This document shows positions 8,932 through 17,768 of a stretch of DNA of 64,000 bases, piece by piece. The stretch's first letter is position 1; each line of letters starts with the position of its first letter. Under the pieces are notes generated by a model. It worked only from the letters and a program-made list of their open reading frames with translations, did no database searches and was not told the origin of the DNA. The DNA comes from Algoriphagus aquaeductus. Its GTDB lineage: Bacteria > Bacteroidota > Bacteroidia > Cytophagales > Cyclobacteriaceae. The translations under genes and the position numbers were made by a program. The DNA is taken from assembly GCF_003253485.1 (NCBI RefSeq), contig NZ_QKTX01000016.1, forward strand, positions 1 to 64,000. The letters run 5' to 3'.

Positions 8932-9260
8932 TCTGAAGGGGGAGGCTCAGCCGCTATATCCATTTTACGAACTCGCTGCCGCTGATATTTCTTTTGGAGC
9001 TTGATGTACTCTAAGGGGCTGATCTGCTGACGCACCTCAAAAGCCTCCAACAGCTGCAGCTCGTCCAAAACCCGAAGTGCCTGAATCAAGGTCAGTAAAT
9101 GAACCTTCTCGCCACGCTCTAGGAGACTGAGGGTAGATCGACTCATGCCCGCCTCCGTGGCCATCTCGTCCTGAGTCTTATTGAGAGCCATACGCTTCTT
9201 TTTGATGAAGTCCCCGATCATCCGGAGAATGGCCATATCTGATAGCTGTGCGATATCCAT
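8925..9260 (-). CDS. hipB: HipB-type helix-turn-helix antitoxin
   Basis: A 111-residue protein with an XRE-type helix-turn-helix at about 14-70 (KTQDEMATEAGMSRSTLSLLE is the recognition region, given here across residues 29-49). First gene of the hipBA unit, overlapping hipA by seven bases. HipB antitoxins bind HipA and repress their own promoter through palindromic operators; repeated ATTCATTA-like half-sites upstream of this gene fit that. The C-terminal tail (about 75-111) is basic and then Pro-rich. Confidence 0.85.
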   Translation of the reverse strand: MDIAQLSDMAILRMIGDFIKKKRMALNKTQDEMATEAGMSRSTLSLLERGEKVHLLTLIQALRVLDELQLLEAFEVRQQISPLEYIKLQKKYQRQRVRKMDIAAEPPPSEW

Positions 9261-9267
9261 GACTTAA

Positions 9268-9456
9268 ATTTCATTCATTAAATCCAAATTTACAAGTTTA
9301 TGAATGATAAATCAATCAAAAATAAGAATCAAGATGATAGACGTAAAACGCTAGACATTAGAATCAAGACTTGCCGATATCCAATATTAATTAATACATG
9401 AATTATCATTCACTATAATTAAAAAATTAAATTAATAAATGAAATCTCATTCATTA
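9268..9456. promoter_or_regulatory. Cluster of TCATTCATTA / TGAATGA half-sites upstream of hipB (candidate HipB operators)
   Basis: AT-rich DNA upstream of hipB carries four related sites: TTTCATTCATTAAAT at 9269-9283, TTTATGAATGATAAAT at 9297-9312, TGAAT-TATC-ATTCA at 9399-9412, and AATGA-AATC-TCATT at 9438-9451. The last two are perfect inverted repeats with 4-base spacers, and the first two face each other. The distribution over 190 bases suggests cooperative autoregulation. Binding is inferred from position and symmetry only. Confidence 0.5.
9316..9366. repeat. AGACATTAGAATCAAGAC-type stuttering repeat
   Basis: The segment reads as variations on AAGAATCAAGATGATAGACGT and CTAGACATTAGAATCAAGAC. 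A reverse-complement relative lies at 9486-9515, and others at 27435-27470 and 49079-49124. No coding potential is seen. Confidence 0.45.
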
Positions 9457-9485
9457 AAAAAGAGTATAGCTATATAAAGACCCAA

Positions 9486-9552
9486 AAGTCTAATGTCTTG
9501 TGTCTTGGCTCTAGAAACGTGATACCAACTATTTGATACCAGCTACTTGATA
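9486..9552. repeat. Reverse-oriented AGACACAAG repeat and GATAC stutter
   Basis: AGTCTAATGTCTTGTGTCTT is the reverse complement of the AAGACACAAGACATTAGACT word family. It is followed by a stutter of ATACCAACTATTTGATACC and AGCTACTTGATACTTC directly downstream of the helicase stop at 9555. Nothing else is visible here. Confidence 0.45.
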
Positions 9553-9554
9553 CT

Positions 9555-12500
9555 TCAAAAATTCCTGCTCCACTTCCACTCCCAATTCCAGCCTTTCTCC
9601 TCAAGCAAAATCGGATGATAGGCCATCGCAGCCTTTGCCGTAGGCGCATCAAAAAATCGCTGGTCATCAGTCAAAATCGCCATTTGATTCCCTTCTTGGT
9701 CGGTTCGGATCAAATCCATCACCGCAGAAGGAATTTCTTTTGAAAAACAACTATCTGACTTCAGAAGTTGATTTTTCAAACTCCAGTGCAGCTCAAAGCC
9801 AGGCACTTTCACTTCGGGGGAAGGGATTTTCCGGGCTTTACTTTGCACTTTCACCCAAGCCAAAAACTCGCGCAGCAAGGCCAAACCCGGATTAGTAAGC
9901 TGACCTGGGCGGAAGTCCTCCGGTTCGATGGAAGAAATCACATGAAGCATTTTCCTTGCCCGAGTGATCGCCACATTCAGCCGGTTTTCAGCACCCGACT
10001 TGCTCAAGAGACCAAAATTCGTCACCAGCTTTCCCTCCCGATTAGGCGCATAGCCCAAAGACAAAATCACCTGATCGAATTCATCTCCCTGCACATTTTC
10101 GATATTGCGGACTTTGATCGAAGCATCTTGAAAGCCAGCTTTCCATAATTCTTCCCGAATCAACTCCATCTGGAAATAATTACCCGTCACTATACCGATG
10201 GAGTCTTGAGGAGCTTCTTTTAGAATGCGCTGAACCCGATTCAAGACCGCAAAGGCTTCCATTCGATTGATCTGATTTTCCCAGATTCCTTCGACTTTTT
10301 CCCAAGAAAAGGGAGTTTTTCCAGCCTTGACCGTGCCATAATCCGGCAAAGTTTCCAGTCGATTTCCATAAAAATGGGTATTGGAAAAGTGAATCAAACC
10401 CGGATCTGCAGATCTGTAATGCCCTCTCAACTGGAGATTCTCAAAAAAATGAGCCGCCAACTCCAGCAGCGATTCGGCTTCGTATTCCATGCCCTCTTCC
10501 TCACTTTCCCATTTCACCTGGTAAAAATCCGAAGGTCGAAGTTGCTTGGAGTCCCCTGCCACAACCACCTGCTTTCCTCTCAGCATCGCGGGCAGGCCGC
10601 GCTCCACAGGACATTGCGAAGCCTCATCGAAAATCACCAAATCAAACACCTGGTCCGTCGGAAACACAGCCGAAACTGTCTCCGGACTACCCAACCAACA
10701 TGGAAGAACGCGAAAAACCTCCACTCCCAATTCCTCGAGCAACTTCCGAATGGGCCATTTTTGGCGCTTTTTGCTCACCTGATGAAGCAAATCCCGATAG
10801 GTCAGCCGATTGCCCAAGCGGTTGTATTCCAAATGCTCGGCTACTTGCTCACGAAGCCTGAGCAAGGCCAAATGCCGGGCATTTTTTCGCTTTTCGAGAA
10901 TTGCAGTTTTGAGCTCGTCCATTTCGTGATGGAGACGCAGGGAACCCAATTCAGGCAACATCGGATGCTGCCGTTCGATCTCCCCGATCCAAGCCAGTCT
11001 CCAACCATTCCAAAAAGCAGAATTGATATCATTAAGATTAGTGGCAGAAAAATTTTCGAACAATCGCTCACCCAAATCCCGGAATTTCCATCCCTCTAAA
11101 AACTGATCAAATCCTTTCAGTTCGGCAAAAACGGAGGGCCAGTTCAGCGGATTTTCTGGAAAAACGGCTTCCAAACTCTTTTCCATCAAATCCAAAAACT
11201 GCGCTTCACTTAACCAAAGTCGATACGCAACCAGATGGGAGGACAAGTCTTCAGACCAAATTCGAATCTGATCCATTGCAGCTCCAAACTCCGAATAGGA
11301 AAGCTTTTTCCAATCCAATAATTCTTGAATTTCCGGAACTGCCTCCCAATGCGCTTTCCAAGTTAAAAGCTGATCCACCTCAATTAAATCATCTGCAAAT
11401 TGTCCGCTTATCTTGATATAGGAAGAAGTTGGTATTCCCTCCAATTCTGCCTGAAGCCGAAGTTTTGACCGACATTCCAGCTGAAGATCAAGCAGATTTT
11501 GGGTATTGAATGACGCGCTACATTGGCTCAAGGCTTGAAAAGCTAAGGGAAATTTGGCCTTTGAAAATTTGGCCTGAAGCTTTCCAAAAAAACTTTGCGA
11601 AAGCGGAATCAAAGCTTTCAATTCCTTGCTCAAGCTCTCCAAATCCGACCCCAGTTCAAACTTCCAGCCTTGGGATGTCTCGATAGCCTGAATCAGAAAC
11701 TTTCGGATTTTGGTCAGCGCTTTTTGCTCTTTGGGTTGAAAAATAAATGCGAGGTCTTTTTCTGGCTTGGATAGGTTTGAAAGCGAAAATTGAAGCTTTT
11801 TAACCTTCTCCAAAAACACCCGATCGGACCAAATTGCTTTGAAAAACGGCTTTGATTTCTCACCAAAAAGGAATTGGCGAAGCTCCTTTCGATAATTTTC
11901 TAAACCAATTAAAGACGCAGAAATCTGACCAAAATTCGAGGGCTGAACCCCAGAAAATGATACTCGCTTTTCCCAAAAGCCTCCCGCAAACCTGTTCTGA
12001 TACCCTGAAAAAATCCTTAAATCCTGTTCAAATCCTTTTGCTTGCTCAACATCCAACTGGGTCAATTTGGTGTTGGAGAAAGCAGGTCGATTCAAATCAG
12101 CTAGGAGGTAAAGGGCTTTGATTGGAATTCCTGCAGGCTTTTCATCGAAGAGAGCTGTTCGCAGTTCCTCAAACTTTGCCGAAAGTCTGGAAATAGTCTT
12201 GGAAAGTTGACTCAGTTCCCGCTCCAACTGAATTGCATCGATTCCCCGGTTTTGGCTTTGGTACTCCTCCACCGATTCGATCTGGCTTTTGATTTTTCCA
12301 AAAAGGTTTTTCTGATCTGCTCGGAAATCATGAACCAAGCCCAAAAATTGACCAAAACCCGCTTTTTCCAATCGCTCAAATACCACATCCAAGGCGGCGC
12401 GCTTTTGGGAAACCACCAATACCTTTTTGCCACGGGCGATATAATCCGAAACCAGATTGGCGATCAATTGAGACTTGCCCGTGCCGGGAGGGCCTTGGAT

Positions 12501-13415
12501 CACCAAGCTTTTTCCTTGACGAACTTTGATCAGCGCACTTTCCTGTGAAGCATCGAGAGGAAAAACGGGAAACAGGTTTTCCTCTCGAATCTGTTTTTCA
12601 CTTTTCTCGGAAAGGAAAAGATGCTGAAACAGATCCTCCAAGGAACTCTCAGAATGATCCTGAATCAATTGCTCATAATCAGAAAACAAAAAACTCCCCT
12701 TTTGGGCAAATTGACCTAAAACAGCGTATGGCTTTAGAATGACTTTTCCCTCAGCAAATCGCTCCTGATCGAGTGAAATTTGGGAATTGGGAAATGGTAG
12801 AATCTGATCTTCTAGCAGATTAGATTGAACCTGAATGGCGAAGAATTCTTGAATTAGCTTAACTAAGGCTGTCCGAAATTCAATTGAATCTTTTGGTAGA
12901 TTTTCCAGGAGTTCATCGGAAAAGGTTTCCGGCATATTCTGCCCAGTGGCATGCCTCCAAGCCAGTAAAAATGCCGGATTCCATTGCCAATTCTCCTCCG
13001 AAACCAAAATCCAAAACCCATTTTCCTTGTGGAGTTGAACCGGTTTCAATAGCAAAGGACTCCTGACGATCTGCCCGTTGATCAGCTTTCCTTCAGCAAA
13101 AAGCCAAGCCAGATACAGACTTTGTTCACCCGTTTCCTCCTGAGTCAGTTGATCCCGAAAAGCCATTCTCGAAAGAACCTTGGAAACCTGATTGGCATCG
13201 CCAGACCTCGGATCAAGATCGGGGGAAAGCGTGATTTTCTTTTTTCCCCCCATCCCTTTTCGAAGAATTTCAAAGGCTGGTTCTCCGGTCAAAAAATCAA
13301 ACTCCCGAACATCCAACATCCCGGTTCCCTCCAATTTCGGCAGGTACAAAGACCTGTTTTTGGTGGACAGGTCAGTGAGCCGATTCAGGTAGGTTTGGAA
13401 GATGGATTCGGGCAT
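9555..13415 (-). CDS. Large superfamily 1 (UPF1-like, DUF4011-type) DNA/RNA helicase
   Basis: A 1286-residue protein. The N-terminus has an LTDLSTKNRSLYLPKL segment like the DUF4011 domain of giant SF1 helicases. Walker A is GPPGTGKSQLIANLV near residue 305; a long coiled insertion (about 370-850) follows; Walker B is VIFDEASQCPVERGLPA near 920; motif III is VVAGDSKQLRPSDF; motifs V/VI are ENVQGDEFDQVILSLGY and RLNVAITRARKMLHVI near 1130-1170. The last 120 residues resemble no nuclease I can name. Related proteins occur in housekeeping and in anti-phage settings; here it neighbours HipBA. Its ATG abuts the stop of the upstream SDR gene (TAAATG at 13413-13418). Confidence 0.85.
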   Translation of the reverse strand: MPESIFQTYLNRLTDLSTKNRSLYLPKLEGTGMLDVREFDFLTGEPAFEILRKGMGGKKKITLSPDLDPRSGDANQVSKVLSRMAFRDQLTQEETGEQSLYLAWLFAEGKLINGQIVRSPLLLKPVQLHKENGFWILVSEENWQWNPAFLLAWRHATGQNMPETFSDELLENLPKDSIEFRTALVKLIQEFFAIQVQSNLLEDQILPFPNSQISLDQERFAEGKVILKPYAVLGQFAQKGSFLFSDYEQLIQDHSESSLEDLFQHLFLSEKSEKQIREENLFPVFPLDASQESALIKVRQGKSLVIQGPPGTGKSQLIANLVSDYIARGKKVLVVSQKRAALDVVFERLEKAGFGQFLGLVHDFRADQKNLFGKIKSQIESVEEYQSQNRGIDAIQLERELSQLSKTISRLSAKFEELRTALFDEKPAGIPIKALYLLADLNRPAFSNTKLTQLDVEQAKGFEQDLRIFSGYQNRFAGGFWEKRVSFSGVQPSNFGQISASLIGLENYRKELRQFLFGEKSKPFFKAIWSDRVFLEKVKKLQFSLSNLSKPEKDLAFIFQPKEQKALTKIRKFLIQAIETSQGWKFELGSDLESLSKELKALIPLSQSFFGKLQAKFSKAKFPLAFQALSQCSASFNTQNLLDLQLECRSKLRLQAELEGIPTSSYIKISGQFADDLIEVDQLLTWKAHWEAVPEIQELLDWKKLSYSEFGAAMDQIRIWSEDLSSHLVAYRLWLSEAQFLDLMEKSLEAVFPENPLNWPSVFAELKGFDQFLEGWKFRDLGERLFENFSATNLNDINSAFWNGWRLAWIGEIERQHPMLPELGSLRLHHEMDELKTAILEKRKNARHLALLRLREQVAEHLEYNRLGNRLTYRDLLHQVSKKRQKWPIRKLLEELGVEVFRVLPCWLGSPETVSAVFPTDQVFDLVIFDEASQCPVERGLPAMLRGKQVVVAGDSKQLRPSDFYQVKWESEEEGMEYEAESLLELAAHFFENLQLRGHYRSADPGLIHFSNTHFYGNRLETLPDYGTVKAGKTPFSWEKVEGIWENQINRMEAFAVLNRVQRILKEAPQDSIGIVTGNYFQMELIREELWKAGFQDASIKVRNIENVQGDEFDQVILSLGYAPNREGKLVTNFGLLSKSGAENRLNVAITRARKMLHVISSIEPEDFRPGQLTNPGLALLREFLAWVKVQSKARKIPSPEVKVPGFELHWSLKNQLLKSDSCFSKEIPSAVMDLIRTDQEGNQMAILTDDQRFFDAPTAKAAMAYHPILLEEKGWNWEWKWSRNF

Positions 13416-14228
13416 TTATTTAAAGGGCGAGTCTTTTTCTTTGGCCATCTGATTATAGACAATTCCGTCCATAATTCCCGGCATCCACTTGTTCAGAAAT
13501 ACGGCCAATTTGCCCTGACCTGTAAGAACCAGATCGCGCTTTCTTTTTAAAACCGCTTTCAAAATATGCTCTGCGACTTCTTCTGAACTCATCATTTTTG
13601 ACTCATCACGGGGAGATTCGCCTTGGGAAGAACCGTCGGCTGTGAGTGCGGTATTGCGGATATTGGAGGAAGTGAAGCCAGGTGCCACCACCAATACATG
13701 AACTCCTTTTTTCATGACTTCGGTTCGAAGGGATTCGAAAAATCCATTCATCGCATATTTGCTAGCCGTATATGCCGTACGGGCGGGAGTCCCTCGATAG
13801 CCGTTAATAGAGGAAATGCCAATGATGGAACCTTTGGATTCCAAAATCGCAGGAAGGCAAAACTTGGTGGCATAGACCGTCCCCCAAAAATTGGTGTCCA
13901 TAACCTTGCGGAAAACCTCCAAATCCAAGTCCTGAAACAGCGCCCTCATGGAGATCCCGGCATTGTTGATCAGGATATCGATCCGACCGTAATGAGAAAG
14001 CGTCTCCTCGGCCATTCTTTGATTATCGGATTCGGAACCCGCATCTGCGAGAATGGAAAGCACTTCAATATGTTGCGACCGGAGTTTAAGCGTAGTTTGT
14101 TCCAGCTTTTGGGAATTGCGTCCGGTGATGGCGATTTTGGCACCCTGCCTACCAAATAGCTCCGCACAAGCCTCGCCAATTCCCGAGGTAGCACCGGTGA
14201 TGATGACGACTTTGTCTTTGAAAATCAT
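13416..14228 (-). CDS. Short-chain dehydrogenase/reductase (SDR)
   Basis: A classical SDR of about 270 residues. Visible: GATSGIGEACAELFG (TGxxxGxG NAD(P)-binding motif) near residue 11, NNAGIS near 88, catalytic Ser in GISSINGYRGTPART and YTASK (Tyr and Lys) near 155-160. Substrate unknown; it probably reduces or oxidises a small carbonyl/alcohol. The start at 14228 (MIFKDKVVIITG) fits the family; a longer in-frame opening to 14402 would run into the divergent rlmD start and adds an unrelated tail. Directly upstream of the helicase with no gap. Confidence 0.82.
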   Translation of the reverse strand: MIFKDKVVIITGATSGIGEACAELFGRQGAKIAITGRNSQKLEQTTLKLRSQHIEVLSILADAGSESDNQRMAEETLSHYGRIDILINNAGISMRALFQDLDLEVFRKVMDTNFWGTVYATKFCLPAILESKGSIIGISSINGYRGTPARTAYTASKYAMNGFFESLRTEVMKKGVHVLVVAPGFTSSNIRNTALTADGSSQGESPRDESKMMSSEEVAEHILKAVLKRKRDLVLTGQGKLAVFLNKWMPGIMDGIVYNQMAKEKDSPFK

Positions 14229-14287
14229 GGGTAAAATTTGGGGGTAAAGATAGGGAATCGGAGGAATTGACGAATTCATTTGAACCG

Positions 14288-14320
14288 AGACCTTCGGGGT
14301 TTTGAAAACCCCAAAGGTCT
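14288..14320. repeat. AACCTTTGAGG-type palindrome, copy 2
   Basis: AGACCTTCGGGGTTTTGAAA faces AACCCCAAAGGTCT as an almost perfect palindrome in the gap between the divergent SDR and rlmD genes. It is related to 188-220 and 21681-21727, with compensatory changes (GGGG/CCCC against GAGG/CCTC) that keep the pairing. Confidence 0.6.
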
Positions 14321-14336
14321 TCTGCCCCATTTTCCC

Positions 14337-14350
14337 TAATTTTGCGCCCA
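14337..14350 (+). promoter_or_regulatory. TAnnTTTG -7 promoter element just upstream of rlmD
   Basis: TAATTTTG at 14337-14344 matches the Bacteroidetes -7 consensus TAnnTTTG. The rlmD ATG at 14350 follows after five bases, which would make the transcript leaderless or nearly so. I do not see a TTTG -33 element at the usual 17-23 base spacing, so this is only a candidate. Confidence 0.4.
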
Positions 14351-15756
14351 TGTCGAGAAAAATGAAAAATAAGGTCATCACCAATCTGCTGATCGATCGC
14401 ATCGCCTCCGAAGGGAAATGCGTCGGCCATCATGAAGGCAAGGTGGTGTTTGTCTCCAATGTAGCTCCGGGAGATGTAGTGGATGTGCGGATTACCAAAG
14501 GAAAAAGCTCCTTTATGGAGGGCGAGGCCATCCGGTTTCACGAATATTCCAAGGACCGGATCGAGCCTTTTTGCTCCCATTTTGGAACATGCGGAGGCTG
14601 CAAATGGCAGCACATTAACTATGACCTGCAGAAAACCTACAAGAGACAGCAAGTTTTGGATCAGTTTCAGCGGATCGCCAAAGTGCCGATTCCTGAAGTG
14701 GCTCCGATCCTGGGCTCCGAAAAAACCCAATACTACCGCAACAAGCTCGACTTTACCTTTTCCAATTCCCGCTGGTTGACCCGGGAAGAAATCAACTCCG
14801 GTCAGGAGTTTGAGCGAAATGCTTTGGGATTCCATATTCCCAAGATGTTTGACAAAATCATCGACATCGAGCATTGCTACCTGCAAGGCGGAATTTCCAA
14901 TGCCGTGCGAAATACACTTCGTGAATTTGCCCGAAGCAATAACCTTAGATTTTACGATATCCGAAATCAGGCTGGCTTATTGAGAAACCTAATCATCCGA
15001 ACAACGAGCACCAACCAAACCATGGTGATTGTTCAGTTCGGAGAAAATGACCCTGAGTCAATCCGATTGGTGATGGAGTTTTTGAAAGGCCGTTTCCCGG
15101 AAATCACCTCCTTACTTTACGTCATCAATACCAAAGGCAACGAAACCTTCCAAGACTTGGAGTTGGTAACTTTTGCAGGTCTTCCTTACATCGAGGAGGA
15201 AATGGAAGGATTGAAGTTCCGCATCGGTCCAAAATCCTTCTATCAAACCAACTCCGAGCAGGCTTACGAACTCTACAAAGTCGCCCGGGATTTTGCCCAG
15301 CTGAAAGGCGAAGAAGTGGTCTATGACCTCTACACCGGCACAGGCACGATTGCCAATTTTGTGGCCAAGCAAGCCAAGCAAGTAATTGGGGTAGAATACG
15401 TCGAAGCAGCCATCGAAGACGCCAAGCTCAACTCCCAAATCAACGGCATTGAAAATACCCTTTTCTACGCCGGTGACATGAAGGATATTTTAAACGATGA
15501 ATTCATCGCCAAGCATGCAAAACCGGATGTGATCATCACCGATCCACCCCGAGCAGGCATGGATGAAAAGGTGGTTCAAATGCTCCTCCAACTCGAGGCT
15601 CCGACCATTGTCTACGTCTCTTGCAACCCTGCTACACAAGCGCGTGACTTGGCACTTTTGGGAGAAAAATACCGAGTGGAAAAAGTCCAGCCAGTTGACA
15701 TGTTTCCGCAAACCTACCATGTCGAAAATGTCGTACGATTAACTCTCAATTCATGA
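14350..15756 (+). CDS. rlmD: 23S rRNA (uracil-C5)-methyltransferase, RlmD/TrmA family
   Basis: A 468-residue enzyme that uses S-adenosylmethionine to methylate C5 of a uridine in RNA, most likely U1939 of 23S rRNA. Visible: an N-terminal TRAM domain (about 5-60), the 4Fe-4S cysteines C75, C81 and C84 in CSHFGTCGGC, the SAM-binding motif VYDLYTGTGTIANF, DPPRAG near 395, and the catalytic cysteine in VSCNPAT. The ATG at 14350 is preferred over an upstream in-frame start because the TRAM domain begins here and a promoter motif lies just ahead. The stop overlaps the next gene by four bases (ATGA). Confidence 0.9.
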   Translation: MSRKMKNKVITNLLIDRIASEGKCVGHHEGKVVFVSNVAPGDVVDVRITKGKSSFMEGEAIRFHEYSKDRIEPFCSHFGTCGGCKWQHINYDLQKTYKRQQVLDQFQRIAKVPIPEVAPILGSEKTQYYRNKLDFTFSNSRWLTREEINSGQEFERNALGFHIPKMFDKIIDIEHCYLQGGISNAVRNTLREFARSNNLRFYDIRNQAGLLRNLIIRTTSTNQTMVIVQFGENDPESIRLVMEFLKGRFPEITSLLYVINTKGNETFQDLELVTFAGLPYIEEEMEGLKFRIGPKSFYQTNSEQAYELYKVARDFAQLKGEEVVYDLYTGTGTIANFVAKQAKQVIGVEYVEAAIEDAKLNSQINGIENTLFYAGDMKDILNDEFIAKHAKPDVIITDPPRAGMDEKVVQMLLQLEAPTIVYVSCNPATQARDLALLGEKYRVEKVQPVDMFPQTYHVENVVRLTLNS

Positions 15757-16130
15757 TCTCAGATTTCAACGATCCCGAACTCAGCGGCAAGTACCTTGGC
15801 ACGATCACGAGTGACTTTGTCAAGATCTGTGATGTACTCAAAGAGGCCTCTTATCAGGTACGCTCCAGGGGATTTTCGGACTATCCGATATTCCCAATTT
15901 CAAAGGACATGCAGCCTATCGGAAAGATCTTTATCGGCAAGGCTGAGAAGGATCTGGACTGGAACTACTTTATCACCTATGTGGATGAATTTGTCCAGCG
16001 CAAACTGATCGCTGAAGAAGCTTTGGAAGACTTCCAAAAAGCCTATAAAGACCCCGATGAATTCTGTTGTTTATTCGTCATTGATGGGGCATTTACCAGT
16101 TTTGTATATATCCCTTATCCGAACGACTGA
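15753..16130 (+). CDS. Conserved hypothetical protein downstream of rlmD
   Basis: A 125-residue soluble protein, translationally coupled to rlmD by an ATGA overlap and followed by a strong terminator, so it forms a two-gene operon with it. No signal peptide and no motif I recognise; it is rich in aromatic residues and has an acidic centre. The tight coupling suggests a shared role in ribosome or RNA maturation, but that is only inferred from position. Confidence 0.75.
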   Translation: MISDFNDPELSGKYLGTITSDFVKICDVLKEASYQVRSRGFSDYPIFPISKDMQPIGKIFIGKAEKDLDWNYFITYVDEFVQRKLIAEEALEDFQKAYKDPDEFCCLFVIDGAFTSFVYIPYPND

Positions 16131-16134
16131 GTAT

Positions 16135-16173
16135 AAAAAAGGCTTTAGCATCGAATTAGCTAAAGCCTTTTTT
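16135..16173. terminator. Intrinsic terminator of the rlmD operon
   Basis: GGCTTTAGC (16141-16149) pairs with GCTAAAGCC (16159-16167) around a 9-base loop; it is flanked by A6 and T6, so it could work in both directions. It follows the stop at 16130 directly. Confidence 0.9.
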
Positions 16174-16295
16174 ATTACTTCTAATCAGCATTTTATATTC
16201 AATCACTTTTAGGTTAATTTGAACCGGAAAACCTTTCTTTTTCATTATCAGAACAAAAGCGATTACATTAGACAAGCATCTCAAAGCCTAAATCC

Positions 16296-17768
16296 TTGAC
16301 TTCCAAAACACTGCTTCAAATCGAAAACGCCCAAGTGAATTATCTGGGCAAAGCCACTTTTGATCAGCTCAATTTCACTTGGAATGAAGGCCAACACTGG
16401 GCAATCACGGGAGATTCAGGCAGAGAATTGACGGCTTTTTTGGAGACCTTGAGAGGCACTACCCACCTACCGGAAGGAAGAATTTGGAGGCCATTTGCTG
16501 CCGATTATATCTCCCAAAAAACCGAGGATGGAAGCGTGCACAGCTTTAGGGATTTGATCGCTTACGTCTCCCAACAGTACCGATTTCGAAATAAATCCAA
16601 CCTCCAGAACTTCTATTTTCAGCAGCGATTTAACAGCTCGGAAGCAGATGAAGCAGCTACAGTCAGGGAATATTTAAAAGAAAATTCCACCACCAATCCT
16701 GGCCCCTGGAAACTCGAAAAAGTTTCCGATTTGCTTCGTCTCACTCCCCTTTTGGACTCCTCGATTTTGAAACTTTCCAATGGGGAAACCCGACGCTTGG
16801 CCTTGGCTTTGGGACTGCTTAGACAGCCCAAAATCTACCTCATGGATCAGCCCATGACAGGCCTCGATCAGGAAAGTAGGGCGGCCTTTGGAGACTTTCT
16901 TCAGGCCATCATTTCAGAAGGAATCCATGTATTGATCACCACATCTTCAGCAGAAATTCCTGAAGGAATCACGCATGTGGGGGGGCTAAAATCCGGTGGA
17001 AAAATGGAGGTTTGGGAACGGGAAAACTACTCTTTGAACAAAGGTCAAAACCTAGATATACATTGGAATCTTAAGCTCCTGAATACACTATTAGAAGGGT
17101 TTCCCAAGATTGAAAATGAGGTTATCCGGCTCGAAAACGTGAGTATCCGATATGGAGAAAAGACCATTCTCAACCAAGTCAACTGGCAGGTAAATGCTGG
17201 TGAACGATGGCAGCTGAAAGGTAAAAATGGGTCCGGAAAATCTACTTTAATCAGCCTGCTTATCGGAGAAAATCCCCAAGCCTATTCACAAAATTTTTGG
17301 CTTTTTGGCCGAAAAAGAGGAAGCGGAGAAAGCATTTGGGAACTTAAACGACCCATTGGATTCGTAGCACCCGAACTAGTTCGTTTTTTCCCTGCCAATC
17401 AAACCGTGCGAAAAGTGATCCTTTCCGGCTTTTTTGATACCATGGGTTTATTCAAAAAAACAACTGCTGAACAAGAGTCAAAAGCAAATCAATGGCTTCA
17501 ACTTTTTCAGTTGGAGACATTTGCAAACCTTCCCATCCAGCGGATTCCCTTGGAGCAACAACGCTGGACGCTTTTGGCTAGAGCACTGATCAAAGCTCCA
17601 AAACTGCTGATTCTGGATGAAGCTTCTCAAGGAATGGATGAACGACAGCGGGTGATTTTCCGGGAAACCGTCCAGAAAATCCTCGAGCTCACGCCGATCA
17701 CACTCATCTATGTAAGTCACTATCAAGAAGATATTCCGGAAAATGTGGATAGAATTTTTGAATTATAG
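16296..17768 (+). CDS. Double-NBD ABC ATPase, ModF-like, with one degenerate ATP site
   Basis: A 490-residue soluble protein with two tandem ABC nucleotide-binding domains and no membrane part, the architecture of ModF/PhrA. NBD1 (about 1-240) has a Walker A reading GDSGRELT, without the Lys, and a Walker B reading YLMDQPMTGLD, with Gln in place of the catalytic Glu; its signature LSNGETRR is good. NBD2 (about 270-490) has a proper Walker A (KNGSGKST) and Walker B (LLILDEASQGMD) but a degraded signature (IPLEQQRW). The start is TTG at 16296, since no ATG lies near the domain start. Role unknown; ModF relatives are linked to molybdate handling, but no mod genes are nearby. Confidence 0.8.
   Translation: MTSKTLLQIENAQVNYLGKATFDQLNFTWNEGQHWAITGDSGRELTAFLETLRGTTHLPEGRIWRPFAADYISQKTEDGSVHSFRDLIAYVSQQYRFRNKSNLQNFYFQQRFNSSEADEAATVREYLKENSTTNPGPWKLEKVSDLLRLTPLLDSSILKLSNGETRRLALALGLLRQPKIYLMDQPMTGLDQESRAAFGDFLQAIISEGIHVLITTSSAEIPEGITHVGGLKSGGKMEVWERENYSLNKGQNLDIHWNLKLLNTLLEGFPKIENEVIRLENVSIRYGEKTILNQVNWQVNAGERWQLKGKNGSGKSTLISLLIGENPQAYSQNFWLFGRKRGSGESIWELKRPIGFVAPELVRFFPANQTVRKVILSGFFDTMGLFKKTTAEQESKANQWLQLFQLETFANLPIQRIPLEQQRWTLLARALIKAPKLLILDEASQGMDERQRVIFRETVQKILELTPITLIYVSHYQEDIPENVDRIFEL

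Noticed and set aside
14229-14402. N-terminal extension of the SDR protein up to 14402
   Set aside because: The added part does not fit the SDR fold, spans the palindrome at 14288-14320 and overlaps the divergent rlmD start. The ATG at 14228 begins right at the Rossmann strand.
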